From Chitinophagales bacterium (GTDB lineage: Bacteria > Bacteroidota > Bacteroidia > Chitinophagales > Saprospiraceae), in assembly GCA_013297575.1 (NCBI GenBank), contig JAAFHO010000257.1, forward strand, positions 1 to 7,666: a stretch of 7,666 nt of DNA, in the 5' to 3' direction. The position numbers and the translations under genes are program-made. The first letter of the stretch is position 1, and each line of letters starts with the position of its first letter. The notes under the pieces were generated by a model. That model had not been told where the DNA came from, ran no database searches, and was given only the letters and a program-made list of their open reading frames with translations. Of the stretch, positions 1 through 6,946 are shown one piece after another.

Positions 1-1057
1 ACCCTCTTACCTGCATCGTTACGGTTGGCTTGTCGTTGTTCCATTGAATTTTGAGGAGTCCAAAATTCTTTTTAACAATCATGTCACCAACCCTGAACTT
101 GTTGGCTTCAGTTGTACCGCTACGAATATGAGTCATGCCGCTGGAAGTGAAGTCGTAAAGCGGATAAGGTAGTCCTGTGATATCCATTTTGGATATTTCT
201 GCCATGTGGCGGTCTCCAGAAATAATAAGTGCGTTTTTAGGTTGCGTTTTTACGATCAACGAAAGTAAGCGTTTGCGGCAATTCGGGAAATTGCCCCATT
301 TTTCATGCCCATGCTCATCTGCTAATACCTGAATACTGGTACTGATGATATTTAGGTTGGCTTTGCTGTTTTTTAGTTCGCTTTCGAGCCATGCCCATTG
401 TACTTCGCCTAACATATCGCCGGTGGTATTTGGAATATAACGGCGCTGTTTGGTCGGATCAGCAACGAGGCTATCTCGGAAGTAGCGGGTATCAAGTACG
501 ATGACTTTAACTGTTTGCCCACCTTTCCCAAAGGTATATGAGTTATATGCACCTTCTCTTTGGCGCACAGGCGCTTTGAGCGGCACATCCAGAAAATCCA
601 TTAGGCATTTCTTAGATTGTTTCTTTTTAGGAAAGGTTTTGCCAGCGTCGTTAGCACCATAATCGTGGTCGTCGTAAACACCAATTACCTGCGTTTTTTC
701 GCGCATCTTCTTGTAATTAGGTGTATTTTTAAGTGTTTTATACATTTTTGCCAAAGCCTTCATATCGGTAGTATCGGCATAAATGATATCGCCCAACCAA
801 ATCCAAAGACCCGGATTATTGGCATTAACGGCATCCCACATGGTTTGCGGTTTGTCAAGTTTATTGCAAGAACCAAATGCAATTACCGTAGGCACCGTGA
901 GTGTGTCGATGGGTTTAGGTTTGTAAGATTCTAAATCAGCGATTTCTACCTCCTCCTGCGGTGCAGTTTTGGCGGTAGAATTAGGTTTCCCCTGCTGGGC
1001 AAACAAAGTGGAACACTGCGCAAGAAGCGCTAAACAGAAAAGGGAGCGAACGAACAT
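1..1057 (-). CDS. PhoD-like alkaline phosphatase family protein, exported (3' end outside window)
   Basis: Reading the complement from ATG at 1057 gives 352 uninterrupted codons that run off the left edge, so the C-terminus is missing. Residues 1-20 form a signal peptide (MFVRSLF, hydrophobic core, LFA|QQ cleavage). The Cys at 15 is preceded by LAQ, a poor lipobox, so a soluble periplasmic or secreted enzyme is likelier than a lipoprotein. PhoD/metallophosphatase motifs appear in order: FGSCN (61-65), LGDIIYAD (88-95), YDDHDYGAND (128-137), VIVLDTRYFR (185-194), GEVQWAWLE (217-225), ISGDRHMAE (279-287) and YDFTSSGMTH (301-310). The Asp, Asn and His residues in these motifs are the expected metal ligands. 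The family cleaves phosphate mono- or diesters; the substrate cannot be read here. The gene lies beyond a terminator from the sigma gene, so it is probably transcribed separately, but no good TAnnTTTG promoter was found before its start. Confidence 0.9.
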   Translation of the reverse strand, partial: MFVRSLFCLALLAQCSTLFAQQGKPNSTAKTAPQEEVEIADLESYKPKPIDTLTVPTVIAFGSCNKLDKPQTMWDAVNANNPGLWIWLGDIIYADTTDMKALAKMYKTLKNTPNYKKMREKTQVIGVYDDHDYGANDAGKTFPKKKQSKKCLMDFLDVPLKAPVRQREGAYNSYTFGKGGQTVKVIVLDTRYFRDSLVADPTKQRRYIPNTTGDMLGEVQWAWLESELKNSKANLNIISTSIQVLADEHGHEKWGNFPNCRKRLLSLIVKTQPKNALIISGDRHMAEISKMDITGLPYPLYDFTSSGMTHIRSGTTEANKFRVGDMIVKKNFGLLKIQWNNDKPTVTMQVRG

Positions 1058-1200
1058 ACGTAAATAGTTGAATCGAAATAAGCGTACTACAAACGACGAG
1101 ATTACAAATATCGTACCGAGTATTAGTTAAAAGTATGTTATTGCCGAAAGATGCTGTATCCTAATTAGGTCTAAATGAATGATGTATGCCGTAGAAAAGA

Positions 1201-1232
1201 AAAAACCTCGATCCGTAAAGACCGAGGTTTTT
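1201..1232 (-). terminator. Rho-independent terminator after the ECF sigma gene
   Basis: AAAAACCTCG (1201-1210) and CGAGGTTTTT (1223-1232) form a perfect 10-bp stem around a 12-nt loop. On the minus strand the stem is followed by a T-rich run (complement of 1194-1200 and the A tract), about 50 nt past the sigma stop codon. This is the expected position for ending that transcript before the phosphatase gene. The A-rich and T-rich ends could also let it work on the plus strand. Confidence 0.8.
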
Positions 1233-1284
1233 ATCCCGTATTTGTTAATTATTTGTTTTTGACCTAAACTAATCTTAACACATC

Positions 1285-1803
1285 CTAAGATGGATTAAAA
1301 CCATATTGCGATAATATGCGATCTTTTAATTCTTTACGCGCAAAAAATATACGACTTTTTACAGTCCCCAATGGGAGATCAAGGTGCTCGGCAATCTCTT
1401 GGTATTTATGGCCTTCAAAGTGCATTAAAAAAGGCACTTTAATACTATCATCCAATACCTCTACGATACCGTTCAACTCGTTCATCGTCATGCCGCCTTC
1501 TGCACTATTCGGAATAGCATGTGCACCAGAATTAAGATAAAACTGATTGTCAGTTGTATCCAACACCGTATTTGCCTTGATGCGCTTACGATAGTTATTG
1601 ATAAAGATGTTCTTCATTATAGTGAACATCCATGCTTTAAAATTAGTATCGGGTTGAAACTTATCGCGATTGGACAAAGCGCGATATGCTGTTTCCTGAT
1701 ACAGGTCTTTAGCATCTTCTGAATTTTTAGTCAGGTTATATGCGAAGGATAGCAATACACTAGTAAGGCCACCTAATTTGCTGTCGAATTCCAAGAATGT
1801 CAT
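1285..1803 (-). CDS. ECF-type RNA polymerase sigma factor (sigma-70 family)
   Basis: This 172-residue protein has the normal length and two-domain structure of an extracytoplasmic-function sigma factor. Region 2 spans about residues 17-75 (AYNLTKNSEDAKDLYQET, then FKAWMFTIMKNIFINNYRK) and would bind core polymerase and the -10 region. Region 4 spans about 108-162, with the helix-turn-helix in GHKYQEIAEHLDLPLGTVKSR (131-151), which would read the -35 region. The ATG at 1803 fits a strong promoter 32-39 nt upstream. No anti-sigma gene is adjacent: ruvC lies upstream on the other strand, and a terminator separates it from the phosphatase gene downstream. Its control by a partner, and its regulon, therefore cannot be inferred. 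Sigma-family assignment is firm; the ECF subgroup is not resolved. Confidence 0.93.
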   Translation of the reverse strand: MTFLEFDSKLGGLTSVLLSFAYNLTKNSEDAKDLYQETAYRALSNRDKFQPDTNFKAWMFTIMKNIFINNYRKRIKANTVLDTTDNQFYLNSGAHAIPNSAEGGMTMNELNGIVEVLDDSIKVPFLMHFEGHKYQEIAEHLDLPLGTVKSRIFFARKELKDRILSQYGFNPS

Positions 1804-1834
1804 GGCGATATCGATTTGTTTAACTTTTGTGGTA

Positions 1835-1867
1835 CAAAGGTACGATTAATGTTTAACTTTTTCCAAA
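1835..1867 (-). promoter_or_regulatory. Bacteroidota-type promoter of the ECF sigma gene
   Basis: On the minus strand a perfect -7 element TACCTTTG (1842-1835; consensus TAnnTTTG) lies 21 nt after TTTG (1867-1864), matching the -33 element and usual spacing. Transcription would begin near 1829-1831, giving a leader of about 26 nt. The match suggests transcription by the primary sigma factor rather than autoregulation. The -7 element sits in a small GTACC-TTT-GTACC-like symmetry. Confidence 0.65.
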
Positions 1868-2104
1868 TAATTCTTCAACAATTTGGTATAAAAATAGCAA
1901 AAATTAATTTAAATAAAATTAGTTTTTTACAAAACATTGATTATCAACAACTTGCACTATTTAGAACGAGTCTATAAATATTTTTATTTTCAGAAAAAAA
2001 TGAAAATTGTTGATCTTGATTAAAAAATAAGAATTTTGGTCAGAAATATTGAACACTCAACGTATGTTTTATCTGTTCAACTACTGCAAAGACCACCATA
2101 ATAA

Positions 2105-2124
2105 ATAAGTGTTGCAACACTTAT
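2105..2124. promoter_or_regulatory. Perfect 20-bp palindrome, candidate operator
   Basis: ATAAGTGTTGCAACACTTAT reads identically on both strands with no spacer. It lies in the AT-rich gap between the divergent sigma and ruvC promoters, about 59 bp before the ruvC -33 element. It is not followed by a T-run, so a terminator is unlikely. A dimeric regulator site is the simplest reading; the regulator is unknown. Confidence 0.45.
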
Positions 2125-2160
2125 ATTCTTACTATGCTTAAAAATCATGCCATCCTAGAT

Positions 2161-2173
2161 AAATTGACAATTT
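2161..2173. repeat. Short dyad AAATTG-A-CAATTT upstream of the ruvC promoter
   Basis: Two 6-bp arms are exactly complementary around one central base. The dyad ends 9 bp before the ruvC -33 element, a place where a regulator could act. The AT-rich sequence makes a chance occurrence quite possible. Confidence 0.25.
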
Positions 2174-2182
2174 GGCAGTTCT

Positions 2183-2215
2183 TTTGCTAATTCCAAATGC
2201 TCGCGGCTATCTTTG
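2183..2215 (+). promoter_or_regulatory. Bacteroidota-type promoter of ruvC, almost abutting its start codon
   Basis: TTTG (2183-2186), a 21-nt spacer and TATCTTTG (2208-2215) form a full match to the -33/-7 consensus. The -7 element ends only 4 nt before ATG at 2220, so the predicted start of transcription (about 4-6 nt past the element) falls at or beside the start codon. This would give a leaderless or nearly leaderless mRNA. It also argues against the upstream in-frame TTG at 2172. Confidence 0.65.
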
Positions 2216-2219
2216 CGGC

Positions 2220-2792
2220 ATGAATATTTCTGAACCAGCGCCAATTAAGCGTATTTTGGGCATCGACCCCGGCACTAATATACTGGGATATGCCATTTTG
2301 GATGCTACTAAAAAAGATTTGGTGGTCGTGGAAATTGGCGTGATCACTTTTGCGCATATTACAGAGGACCAAACTGAGAAATTAAAATATATTTTTGAAC
2401 AGGTACAAGATATCATTAGGCAATTCAAACCTTCTGAAATGGCCATTGAAGCCCCGTTTTTTGGCAAAAACGTACAATCAATGCTCAAATTAGGGCGCGC
2501 TCAAGGTGTTGCCATTGCGGCTGGCATGGTTAATGATTTGGTTATTACGGAATACGCTCCCAAGAAGATCAAAAAAGCGGTCACAGGTAACGGTAATGCT
2601 TCCAAGGAACAAGTGGCGGGTATGCTGGAAAATATACTCAAAAGAAAATTTAACGAAAAGCACTTCGATGCCACAGATGCGCTCGCTACTGCACTCTGTC
2701 ATTGGTACCAATCCTCTGGCCCGCTAAAAGGGAAAAAATCCTACTCCGGATGGAGTGCCTTTGCCAAGGATAACCCAGGGAAAGTTTCTTAA
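2220..2792 (+). CDS. ruvC: Crossover junction endodeoxyribonuclease RuvC
   Basis: The gene encodes a 190-residue Holliday-junction resolvase that cuts four-way DNA junctions during recombinational repair, in concert with the RuvAB branch-migration motor. The four catalytic acidic residues of the RNase H-like fold are recognisable: Asp16 (LGIDPGT), Glu77 (AIEAPFFGKN), and Asp150 and Asp153 (HFDATDALA). The segment SMLKLGRAQGVAIAA (87-101) is also typical. The length is slightly above the usual 170-180, with a few extra residues before the first strand and a basic, Ser/Gly-rich tail. An in-frame TTG at 2172 would add 16 residues, but these contain the promoter and show no family similarity, so ATG 2220 is preferred. 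ruvA and ruvB are not next to it. It converges with pyrD. Confidence 0.95.
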   Translation: MNISEPAPIKRILGIDPGTNILGYAILDATKKDLVVVEIGVITFAHITEDQTEKLKYIFEQVQDIIRQFKPSEMAIEAPFFGKNVQSMLKLGRAQGVAIAAGMVNDLVITEYAPKKIKKAVTGNGNASKEQVAGMLENILKRKFNEKHFDATDALATALCHWYQSSGPLKGKKSYSGWSAFAKDNPGKVS

Positions 2793-2865
2793 TAAAAAAG
2801 TTAAACAAAGACTGTACTTTAATCCAAATTTTAAAATGTTTTATCAAAACTAATGTGTACTCATT

Positions 2866-3903
2866 TTAAATCGCTTCAGCAATTCTTTTTACCAGCCCTG
2901 GCCCTTGATACACCAATCCTGAATAAACTTGTACCAAATTAGCACCTGCTGCTATTTTCTCTTGTGCGGCGGCTGGCGAATCAATACCACCCACACCTAT
3001 AATAACAGGTGTGGTACCTAGTTTTTCGCGCAGATACCGAATCACTTCTGTGCTACGCGCCCGTACAGGAGCACCACTAAGGCCGCCTAAGCCCATTTGC
3101 TCTACCTCCACAGTGGGGGTTTTTAATCCACTCCGATCAATGGTGGTATTTGTTGCAATGAGTCCAGCAATACCTGTGGTTTTAACAATATCGACAATGT
3201 CATCCAATTGACTGGTGGTCAAATCTGGTGCTATTTTGAGTAAAATGGGTTTTGATACACTCTTTTTTTTATTTTCTTCTTGCAAAAGATGTAAGAGTTG
3301 GGTTAAAGGCGCCTTCTCTTGCAGGGCACGCAAATTGGGCGTATTGGGCGAACTTACATTCACCACAAAATAATCGACCCATGGGAAAAGGGTTTCAAAA
3401 CAGCGCAGATAATCATCAGAAGCGTTCTCATTAGGGGTCATTTTGTTTTTACCTATATTTCCACCGATAATAACACCTTCTGCTGCTGCCCCTTGTTCGC
3501 GCAAGCGGCGCAAACGTTGAGCCAAGGCATCCAACCCATCATTATTAAAACCCATTCGATTAATTAAGGCTTCATCCGCAGGCAAACGAAACAAACGAGG
3601 TTGCGGGTTGCCATCTTGAGGTATGGGAGTTACTGTCCCTACTTCAATAAATCCAAAACCAAGCAATGCCAACCCATGAATATGCTTCCCGTCTTTATCA
3701 AAACCAGCCGCCAAGCCAATACGATTAGGAAAATGCAAACCCATGATCGTGACATCATTTTTCGCTTTGGAGAGTACGTACCAACGTCGTAACAATATAC
3801 GTCCCAGTGGGTTAGCGGCTGCTAGATCCAACAATTGGAAAGTGAGGTGGTGCGCTTTTTCAGGCGAAAGCGCAAATAATAGAGGTTTAAGTAAAGAATA
3901 CAT
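2866..3903 (-). CDS. pyrD: Dihydroorotate dehydrogenase (quinone), class 2
   Basis: The 345-residue enzyme oxidises dihydroorotate to orotate, the fourth step of pyrimidine synthesis, passing electrons through FMN to membrane quinone. The N-terminal helices (about 1-45, starting MYSLLKPLLFALSPEKAHHL) are the class 2 membrane-associating and quinone-site extension. FMN and substrate motifs follow: GLAAGFDKDG (63-72), EVGTVTP (87-93) and RMGFNNDG (116-123). Ser185 in NVSSPNTPNLR is the expected catalytic base. LLKIAPD (Lys223), ATNTT (250-254), GLGGLSG (271-277) and the phosphate-binding IIGVGGI and VYSGLVYQGP complete the barrel. Length and motif order match the bacterial family. It diverges from pyrH, another pyrimidine gene, across 147 bp, and converges on ruvC with a 73-bp gap lacking a clear terminator. 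Confidence 0.97.
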   Translation of the reverse strand: MYSLLKPLLFALSPEKAHHLTFQLLDLAAANPLGRILLRRWYVLSKAKNDVTIMGLHFPNRIGLAAGFDKDGKHIHGLALLGFGFIEVGTVTPIPQDGNPQPRLFRLPADEALINRMGFNNDGLDALAQRLRRLREQGAAAEGVIIGGNIGKNKMTPNENASDDYLRCFETLFPWVDYFVVNVSSPNTPNLRALQEKAPLTQLLHLLQEENKKKSVSKPILLKIAPDLTTSQLDDIVDIVKTTGIAGLIATNTTIDRSGLKTPTVEVEQMGLGGLSGAPVRARSTEVIRYLREKLGTTPVIIGVGGIDSPAAAQEKIAAGANLVQVYSGLVYQGPGLVKRIAEAI

Positions 3904-3925
3904 GGGCGTTATGAAAAAATCGGGG

Positions 3926-3933
3926 CAAAGTTA
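3926..3933 (-). promoter_or_regulatory. -7 promoter element of pyrD
   Basis: The minus strand has TAACTTTG, an exact TAnnTTTG match, 22 nt before the pyrD start codon, predicting a leader of about 17 nt. I see no good TTTG at 19-21 nt upstream; the nearest is only 13 nt away. Only the -7 half is therefore supported. Confidence 0.5.
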
Positions 3934-3966
3934 GGTTGGAAATAAACAAAACCCGTTAGATTTTCT

Positions 3967-3974
3967 CAACTTTG
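3967..3974 (+). promoter_or_regulatory. Possible -7 promoter element of pyrH
   Basis: CAACTTTG differs from TAnnTTTG at one position and would give a leader of roughly 70 nt. No convincing -33 element accompanies it. It is listed because it is the best plus-strand candidate in the pyrD-pyrH gap. Confidence 0.25.
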
Positions 3975-4050
3975 CACCGTCAATTTGAAAAGTCCTTACT
4001 AAATCATCATTACGACTTATCTTAGTCTTTAAAATTTTTAATATTTATTA

Positions 4051-4770
4051 ATGAGTAGTGCATTGAAATATAAGCGTATTTTGCTTAAACTATCGGGAGA
4101 AAGCCTAATGGGCGACCAAAAATACGGTATTACGGCGCCAATGTTGAAACATTATGCCAACCAAATTAAATTGCTACAAGAAATGGGTGTAGAAGTCTGT
4201 GTAGTGATTGGTGGTGGTAATATATTCCGAGGTATTCAGTCCGAGGGTACTGGTATTGAAGGTGTTACGGGTGATTATATGGGCATGTTGGCTACCGTAA
4301 TCAATGGTTTAGCATTGCAGGGTGCGCTTGAAAATGTAGGCATTTATACCCGCCTGATGACGGCACTGAAAATGGAAAATGTGGCAGAACCCTATATCCG
4401 TCGTCGGGCTATTCGCCATTTGGAAAAAGGCCGTGTTGTGATTTGCGCTGCTGGCACGGGTAATCCATACTTCACTACGGATTCTGCTGCGGCCCTCCGT
4501 TCGCGCGAAATTGGTGCCGATGTGATATTGAAAGCAACTCGGGTAGATGGTATTTATACCGCCGATCCAGAAAAAGACCCTACCGCAACAAAATACGAAG
4601 AGATTTCCTTTGAAAAAGTAATCCGACTGGGTTTACAAGTGATGGACATGACGGCCTTTACCCTTTGTCAGGAAGAAGATATGCCTATTATTGTATTCGA
4701 TATTAATGAGCCGGACAACTTGAGAAAGATTGTATTGGGCGAAAAAATAGGCACACTCGTTAAAGGTTAA
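4051..4770 (+). CDS. pyrH: UMP kinase
   Basis: The 239-residue bacterial UMP kinase of the amino-acid kinase fold phosphorylates UMP to UDP with ATP in the cytoplasm, after the pathway that includes PyrD. Diagnostic segments are RILLKLSGESLMG (9-21, with the phosphate-binding Lys13), VVIGGGNIFRG (51-61), TGDYMGMLAT (73-82), AGTGNPYFTTDSAA (134-147), KATRVDGIYTADP (161-173), and the C-terminal VMDMTAF and VFDINEPDNL. Length is normal. The start is preceded by an AT-rich stretch with no Shine-Dalgarno motif, as is common in Bacteroidota. A MOSC gene begins 3 nt after the stop, so the two are almost certainly cotranscribed. The frequent pyrH neighbour frr (ribosome recycling factor) is absent here. 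Confidence 0.98.
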   Translation: MSSALKYKRILLKLSGESLMGDQKYGITAPMLKHYANQIKLLQEMGVEVCVVIGGGNIFRGIQSEGTGIEGVTGDYMGMLATVINGLALQGALENVGIYTRLMTALKMENVAEPYIRRRAIRHLEKGRVVICAAGTGNPYFTTDSAAALRSREIGADVILKATRVDGIYTADPEKDPTATKYEEISFEKVIRLGLQVMDMTAFTLCQEEDMPIIVFDINEPDNLRKIVLGEKIGTLVKG

Positions 4771-4773
4771 TGT

Positions 4774-5316
4774 ATGAACGCAACAATCGCCGCGGTGAGC
4801 AAAAGTGCTACACACACCATGAGTAAGCCCAATGTAGATAGCATATATCTGCTGGCGGGCTTGGGAGTAGAAGGGGATGCACATGCAGGTGTTACCGTAA
4901 AACACCGCTCACGTGTAGCACAAGACCCTACGCAACCCAATTTGCGCCAAGTCCATTTGATCCACTCAGAATTGCACGATGAAATACGGACACTCGGCTT
5001 TGAGATGTTGCCGGGTCAAATGGGCGAAAATATCACTACTAAGGGTATCCAATTGCTCGATCTACCTAGACATACGCGGCTACATATCGGCGAAAATGCC
5101 GTTATTGAGATCACAGGTTTGCGCAATCCTTGTCACCAACTCAATGGCCTGCAAGAGGGCCTGATGCAAGCGGTACTTGGGCGCGACGAAAACAATAATT
5201 TAATCCGAAAAGCAGGCGTTATGGGCATTGTACTCCAAAGTGGAATGATTTATCCCGAAGATCATATCGTGATCGAACTACCACAACCCCCTTTTTTACC
5301 TTTGGAACGGGTGTAA
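4774..5316 (+). CDS. MOSC domain-containing protein
   Basis: The protein has 180 residues and consists essentially of one MOSC domain (named after the molybdenum cofactor sulfurase C-terminus). Family marks are GVEGDAHAG (31-39), GQMGENITTKGI (81-92), ITGLRNPCHQLNGLQ (113-127) with the conserved Cys120 thought to handle sulfur, and AGVMGIVLQSGMIYPED (147-163). Free-standing MOSC proteins resemble the YiiM/YuaD type. They are linked to molybdenum-cofactor-dependent chemistry or sulfur transfer, but the substrate of this one is unknown. The start lies 3 nt after the pyrH stop, which suggests translational coupling. The two functions have no obvious connection. The stop codon faces the hpt stop codon across 7 nt. 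Confidence 0.9.
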   Translation: MNATIAAVSKSATHTMSKPNVDSIYLLAGLGVEGDAHAGVTVKHRSRVAQDPTQPNLRQVHLIHSELHDEIRTLGFEMLPGQMGENITTKGIQLLDLPRHTRLHIGENAVIEITGLRNPCHQLNGLQEGLMQAVLGRDENNNLIRKAGVMGIVLQSGMIYPEDHIVIELPQPPFLPLERV

Positions 5317-5323
5317 AACATTC

Positions 5324-5854
5324 CTAAACATCCGCTAAAACCAATAAATCTGGTAAATTTCGGCCTAGCCCATTGTAATCCAAACCATAACCCACCACAA
5401 ATTTATCAGGAATTTCAAATCCTGTGTAATCTATTTCGATGGGGAATTGCAAAGCATCGGGTTTGCTGAGTAAGGACACAATACAAATAGACTCGGGTGA
5501 TTGCTCCCGGAGATAATTCGTAAAGAAATGGAGTGTTCGCCCTGTATCCACAATATCCTCTACAATAATTAAATGACGGCCATTCAATTCTTTTTCTAAG
5601 CCCATAACGGTTTGTACATCACCGCTGGAACGCGTGCCTTTATAAGAGGAAAGTTTTACAAAACCAACCTCGCAATGTCCATCAAAAGCGCGCATCAGAT
5701 CGGAAGCAAATACAAAAGCCCCACTCAAAATACTGATAAAAAGTGGATTTTTATCCTTGTATTGCGTGGTGAGTGCTGCCCCAATCGCCTGTACCCGTTC
5801 ATGGATCTGCTCGGCGGAGATCATTTGTTTAAAATGTAAATCGTGAATCTGCAT
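5324..5854 (-). CDS. hpt: Hypoxanthine phosphoribosyltransferase
   Basis: The 176-residue type I phosphoribosyltransferase salvages hypoxanthine (and probably guanine) by joining it to PRPP to make IMP or GMP. The PRPP-binding signature IIVEDIVDTGRTL is at 96-108, with Glu99, Asp100 and the likely catalytic Asp103. Loop I is SGAFVFASDLM (44-54), and VKLSSYKGTRSSG (66-78) is the flexible active-site loop. KFVVGYGLDYNGLGRNLP (151-168) is the typical C-terminal purine-site segment. Length fits the short bacterial Hpt. The start is 39 nt after the tdh stop on the same strand, and no promoter element was seen in that gap, so cotranscription with tdh is likely. Confidence 0.95.
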   Translation of the reverse strand: MQIHDLHFKQMISAEQIHERVQAIGAALTTQYKDKNPLFISILSGAFVFASDLMRAFDGHCEVGFVKLSSYKGTRSSGDVQTVMGLEKELNGRHLIIVEDIVDTGRTLHFFTNYLREQSPESICIVSLLSKPDALQFPIEIDYTGFEIPDKFVVGYGLDYNGLGRNLPDLLVLADV

Positions 5855-5893
5855 GAATGTTTTTTTACTGTCCCTAAGGAACGTCCTGTAAGC

Positions 5894-6853
5894 CTATTTG
5901 TTTATGGAGCCTTCATATTGAAGTACCAAATTTTTCAACATATCCTTTGTCATCATGTCTAAATCAAATTCTGGTTTCCAGCCCCAATGGCGGCGCGCCA
6001 AGGAATCATCAATAGACGCAGGCCAGGAGTCGGCTATTTTTTGCCTAAAATCTGGCTTGTAAGATATTTTGAAATCGGGATATACTTTTTGAATACTGGC
6101 AGCAATTTCGGCAGGCGTAAACGACATACCCGCCAAATTATAACCAGTACGTACCATAATTTTCTCCGCAGAAGCTTCCATTAATTCAATTGTCGCCCTG
6201 ATAGCATCTGGCATATATAGCATGGGCAATGTAGTATCGGCGCGCAAAAAGCACTCAAAAGCCTCCTTCCGCACTGCATAATGGTAAATATCAACAGCAT
6301 AATCCGTTGTACCTCCCCCCGGCATACTTTGGTAACCAATAATACCTGGATAACGTATGGAGCGTACATCGGTGCCATAGCGGCGAAAATAATAATTCGC
6401 CCAGTTTTCACCTGCAACTTTACTTATTCCATACACCGTTTCCGGTATAAGCACCTCGTGTTGGGGCGTATCATAGTGGTTGGCCTCTCGGCCAAATACT
6501 GCGATGGACGACGGGTAATATACCTTGTGCAAGCCTTTAGATCGGGCTACTTCCAGTACATTAAACAGACTGGTCATATTAATATTCCAAGCCCAAAGCG
6601 GGTCTTTTTCGCCAGTTGCGCTCAAAATAGCGGCTAAATGATAAATTTGATTAATTTTGTGCTTGGAAACAAGTGCATTTAATGCTTCACCGTCCAAAGC
6701 ATTGAGGACTTCTGATGGGCCATTGGCATCGGGTAAGGGACGAATATCGGATGCTATAACGCGATCTGGGCCATAGATCGAACGAAGTGCGTCCGTTAGA
6801 ACAGCACCGATTTGTCCGCCGGCACCGATAATTAAAATTTGCTCTTTGCGCAT
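5894..6853 (-). CDS. tdh: L-threonine 3-dehydrogenase, short-chain (SDR, epimerase-like) type
   Basis: The 319-residue extended short-chain dehydrogenase would oxidise L-threonine with NAD+ to 2-amino-3-ketobutyrate, the first step of threonine breakdown to glycine and acetyl-CoA. The NAD-binding Rossmann motif is GAGGQIG (10-16), with Asp36 in ASDIRP favouring NAD. YHLAAILSA (71-79) and YYPSSIAVFG (112-121) follow. The catalytic pair is Tyr141/Lys145 in YGISKVAGE. Segments that separate this subgroup from UDP-sugar epimerases are RYPGIIGYQSMPGGGTTDYA (167-186), LPMLYMPDAIRAT (209-221), YNLAGMSFTPAEIA (238-251) and SWPASIDDSLARRHWGW (276-292). A kbl gene (the next pathway enzyme) is not adjacent. 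A sugar epimerase is the main alternative but fits less well. Confidence 0.9.
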   Translation of the reverse strand: MRKEQILIIGAGGQIGAVLTDALRSIYGPDRVIASDIRPLPDANGPSEVLNALDGEALNALVSKHKINQIYHLAAILSATGEKDPLWAWNINMTSLFNVLEVARSKGLHKVYYPSSIAVFGREANHYDTPQHEVLIPETVYGISKVAGENWANYYFRRYGTDVRSIRYPGIIGYQSMPGGGTTDYAVDIYHYAVRKEAFECFLRADTTLPMLYMPDAIRATIELMEASAEKIMVRTGYNLAGMSFTPAEIAASIQKVYPDFKISYKPDFRQKIADSWPASIDDSLARRHWGWKPEFDLDMMTKDMLKNLVLQYEGSINK

Positions 6854-6913
6854 AATTTGGATTACTTTTTAATACTTGGTAAATCAGGATTTTGTGGTGG
6901 TGGATTTAGGGGG

Positions 6914-6943
6914 TAAAGGTAGATTTATTTTTTATTTTGCCAA
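6914..6943 (-). promoter_or_regulatory. Candidate promoter of the tdh-hpt unit
   Basis: On the minus strand TACCTTTA (6921-6914; one mismatch to TAnnTTTG) follows TTG (6943-6941) by 19-20 nt, within the usual -33/-7 spacing. The predicted leader is about 55 nt. The inverted-repeat element's flanking direct repeat begins only 4 bp beyond the -33 element, so the insertion, if real, left the core promoter intact. Confidence 0.4.
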
Positions 6944-6946
6944 CAG

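Noticed and set aside
617..934. Plus-strand open frame of 105 codons
   Set aside because: It lies antisense within the phosphatase gene, whose minus-strand frame is open for 352 codons with full family motifs.
1105..1112. GATATTTG on the minus strand as a phosphatase -7 element
   Set aside because: It has one mismatch at an important base and no TTTG or TTG at 19-21 nt upstream.
2172..2219. TTG start at 2172 adding 16 residues to RuvC
   Set aside because: The extension covers the predicted promoter and bears no resemblance to the family N-terminus, which begins just before the LGIDPGT strand.
2838..2850. Hairpin GTTTT-ATC-AAAAC as a terminator between ruvC and pyrD
   Set aside because: The stem is five A/T-rich pairs without a following T-run, too weak to call.
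4633..4905. Minus-strand open frame across the pyrH-MOSC junction
   Set aside because: It overlaps two well-supported plus-strand genes, has low-complexity composition and no recognisable motif.
6281..6637. Plus-strand open frame of 118 codons
   Set aside because: It is antisense to tdh, whose catalytic and NAD-binding motifs span the region.
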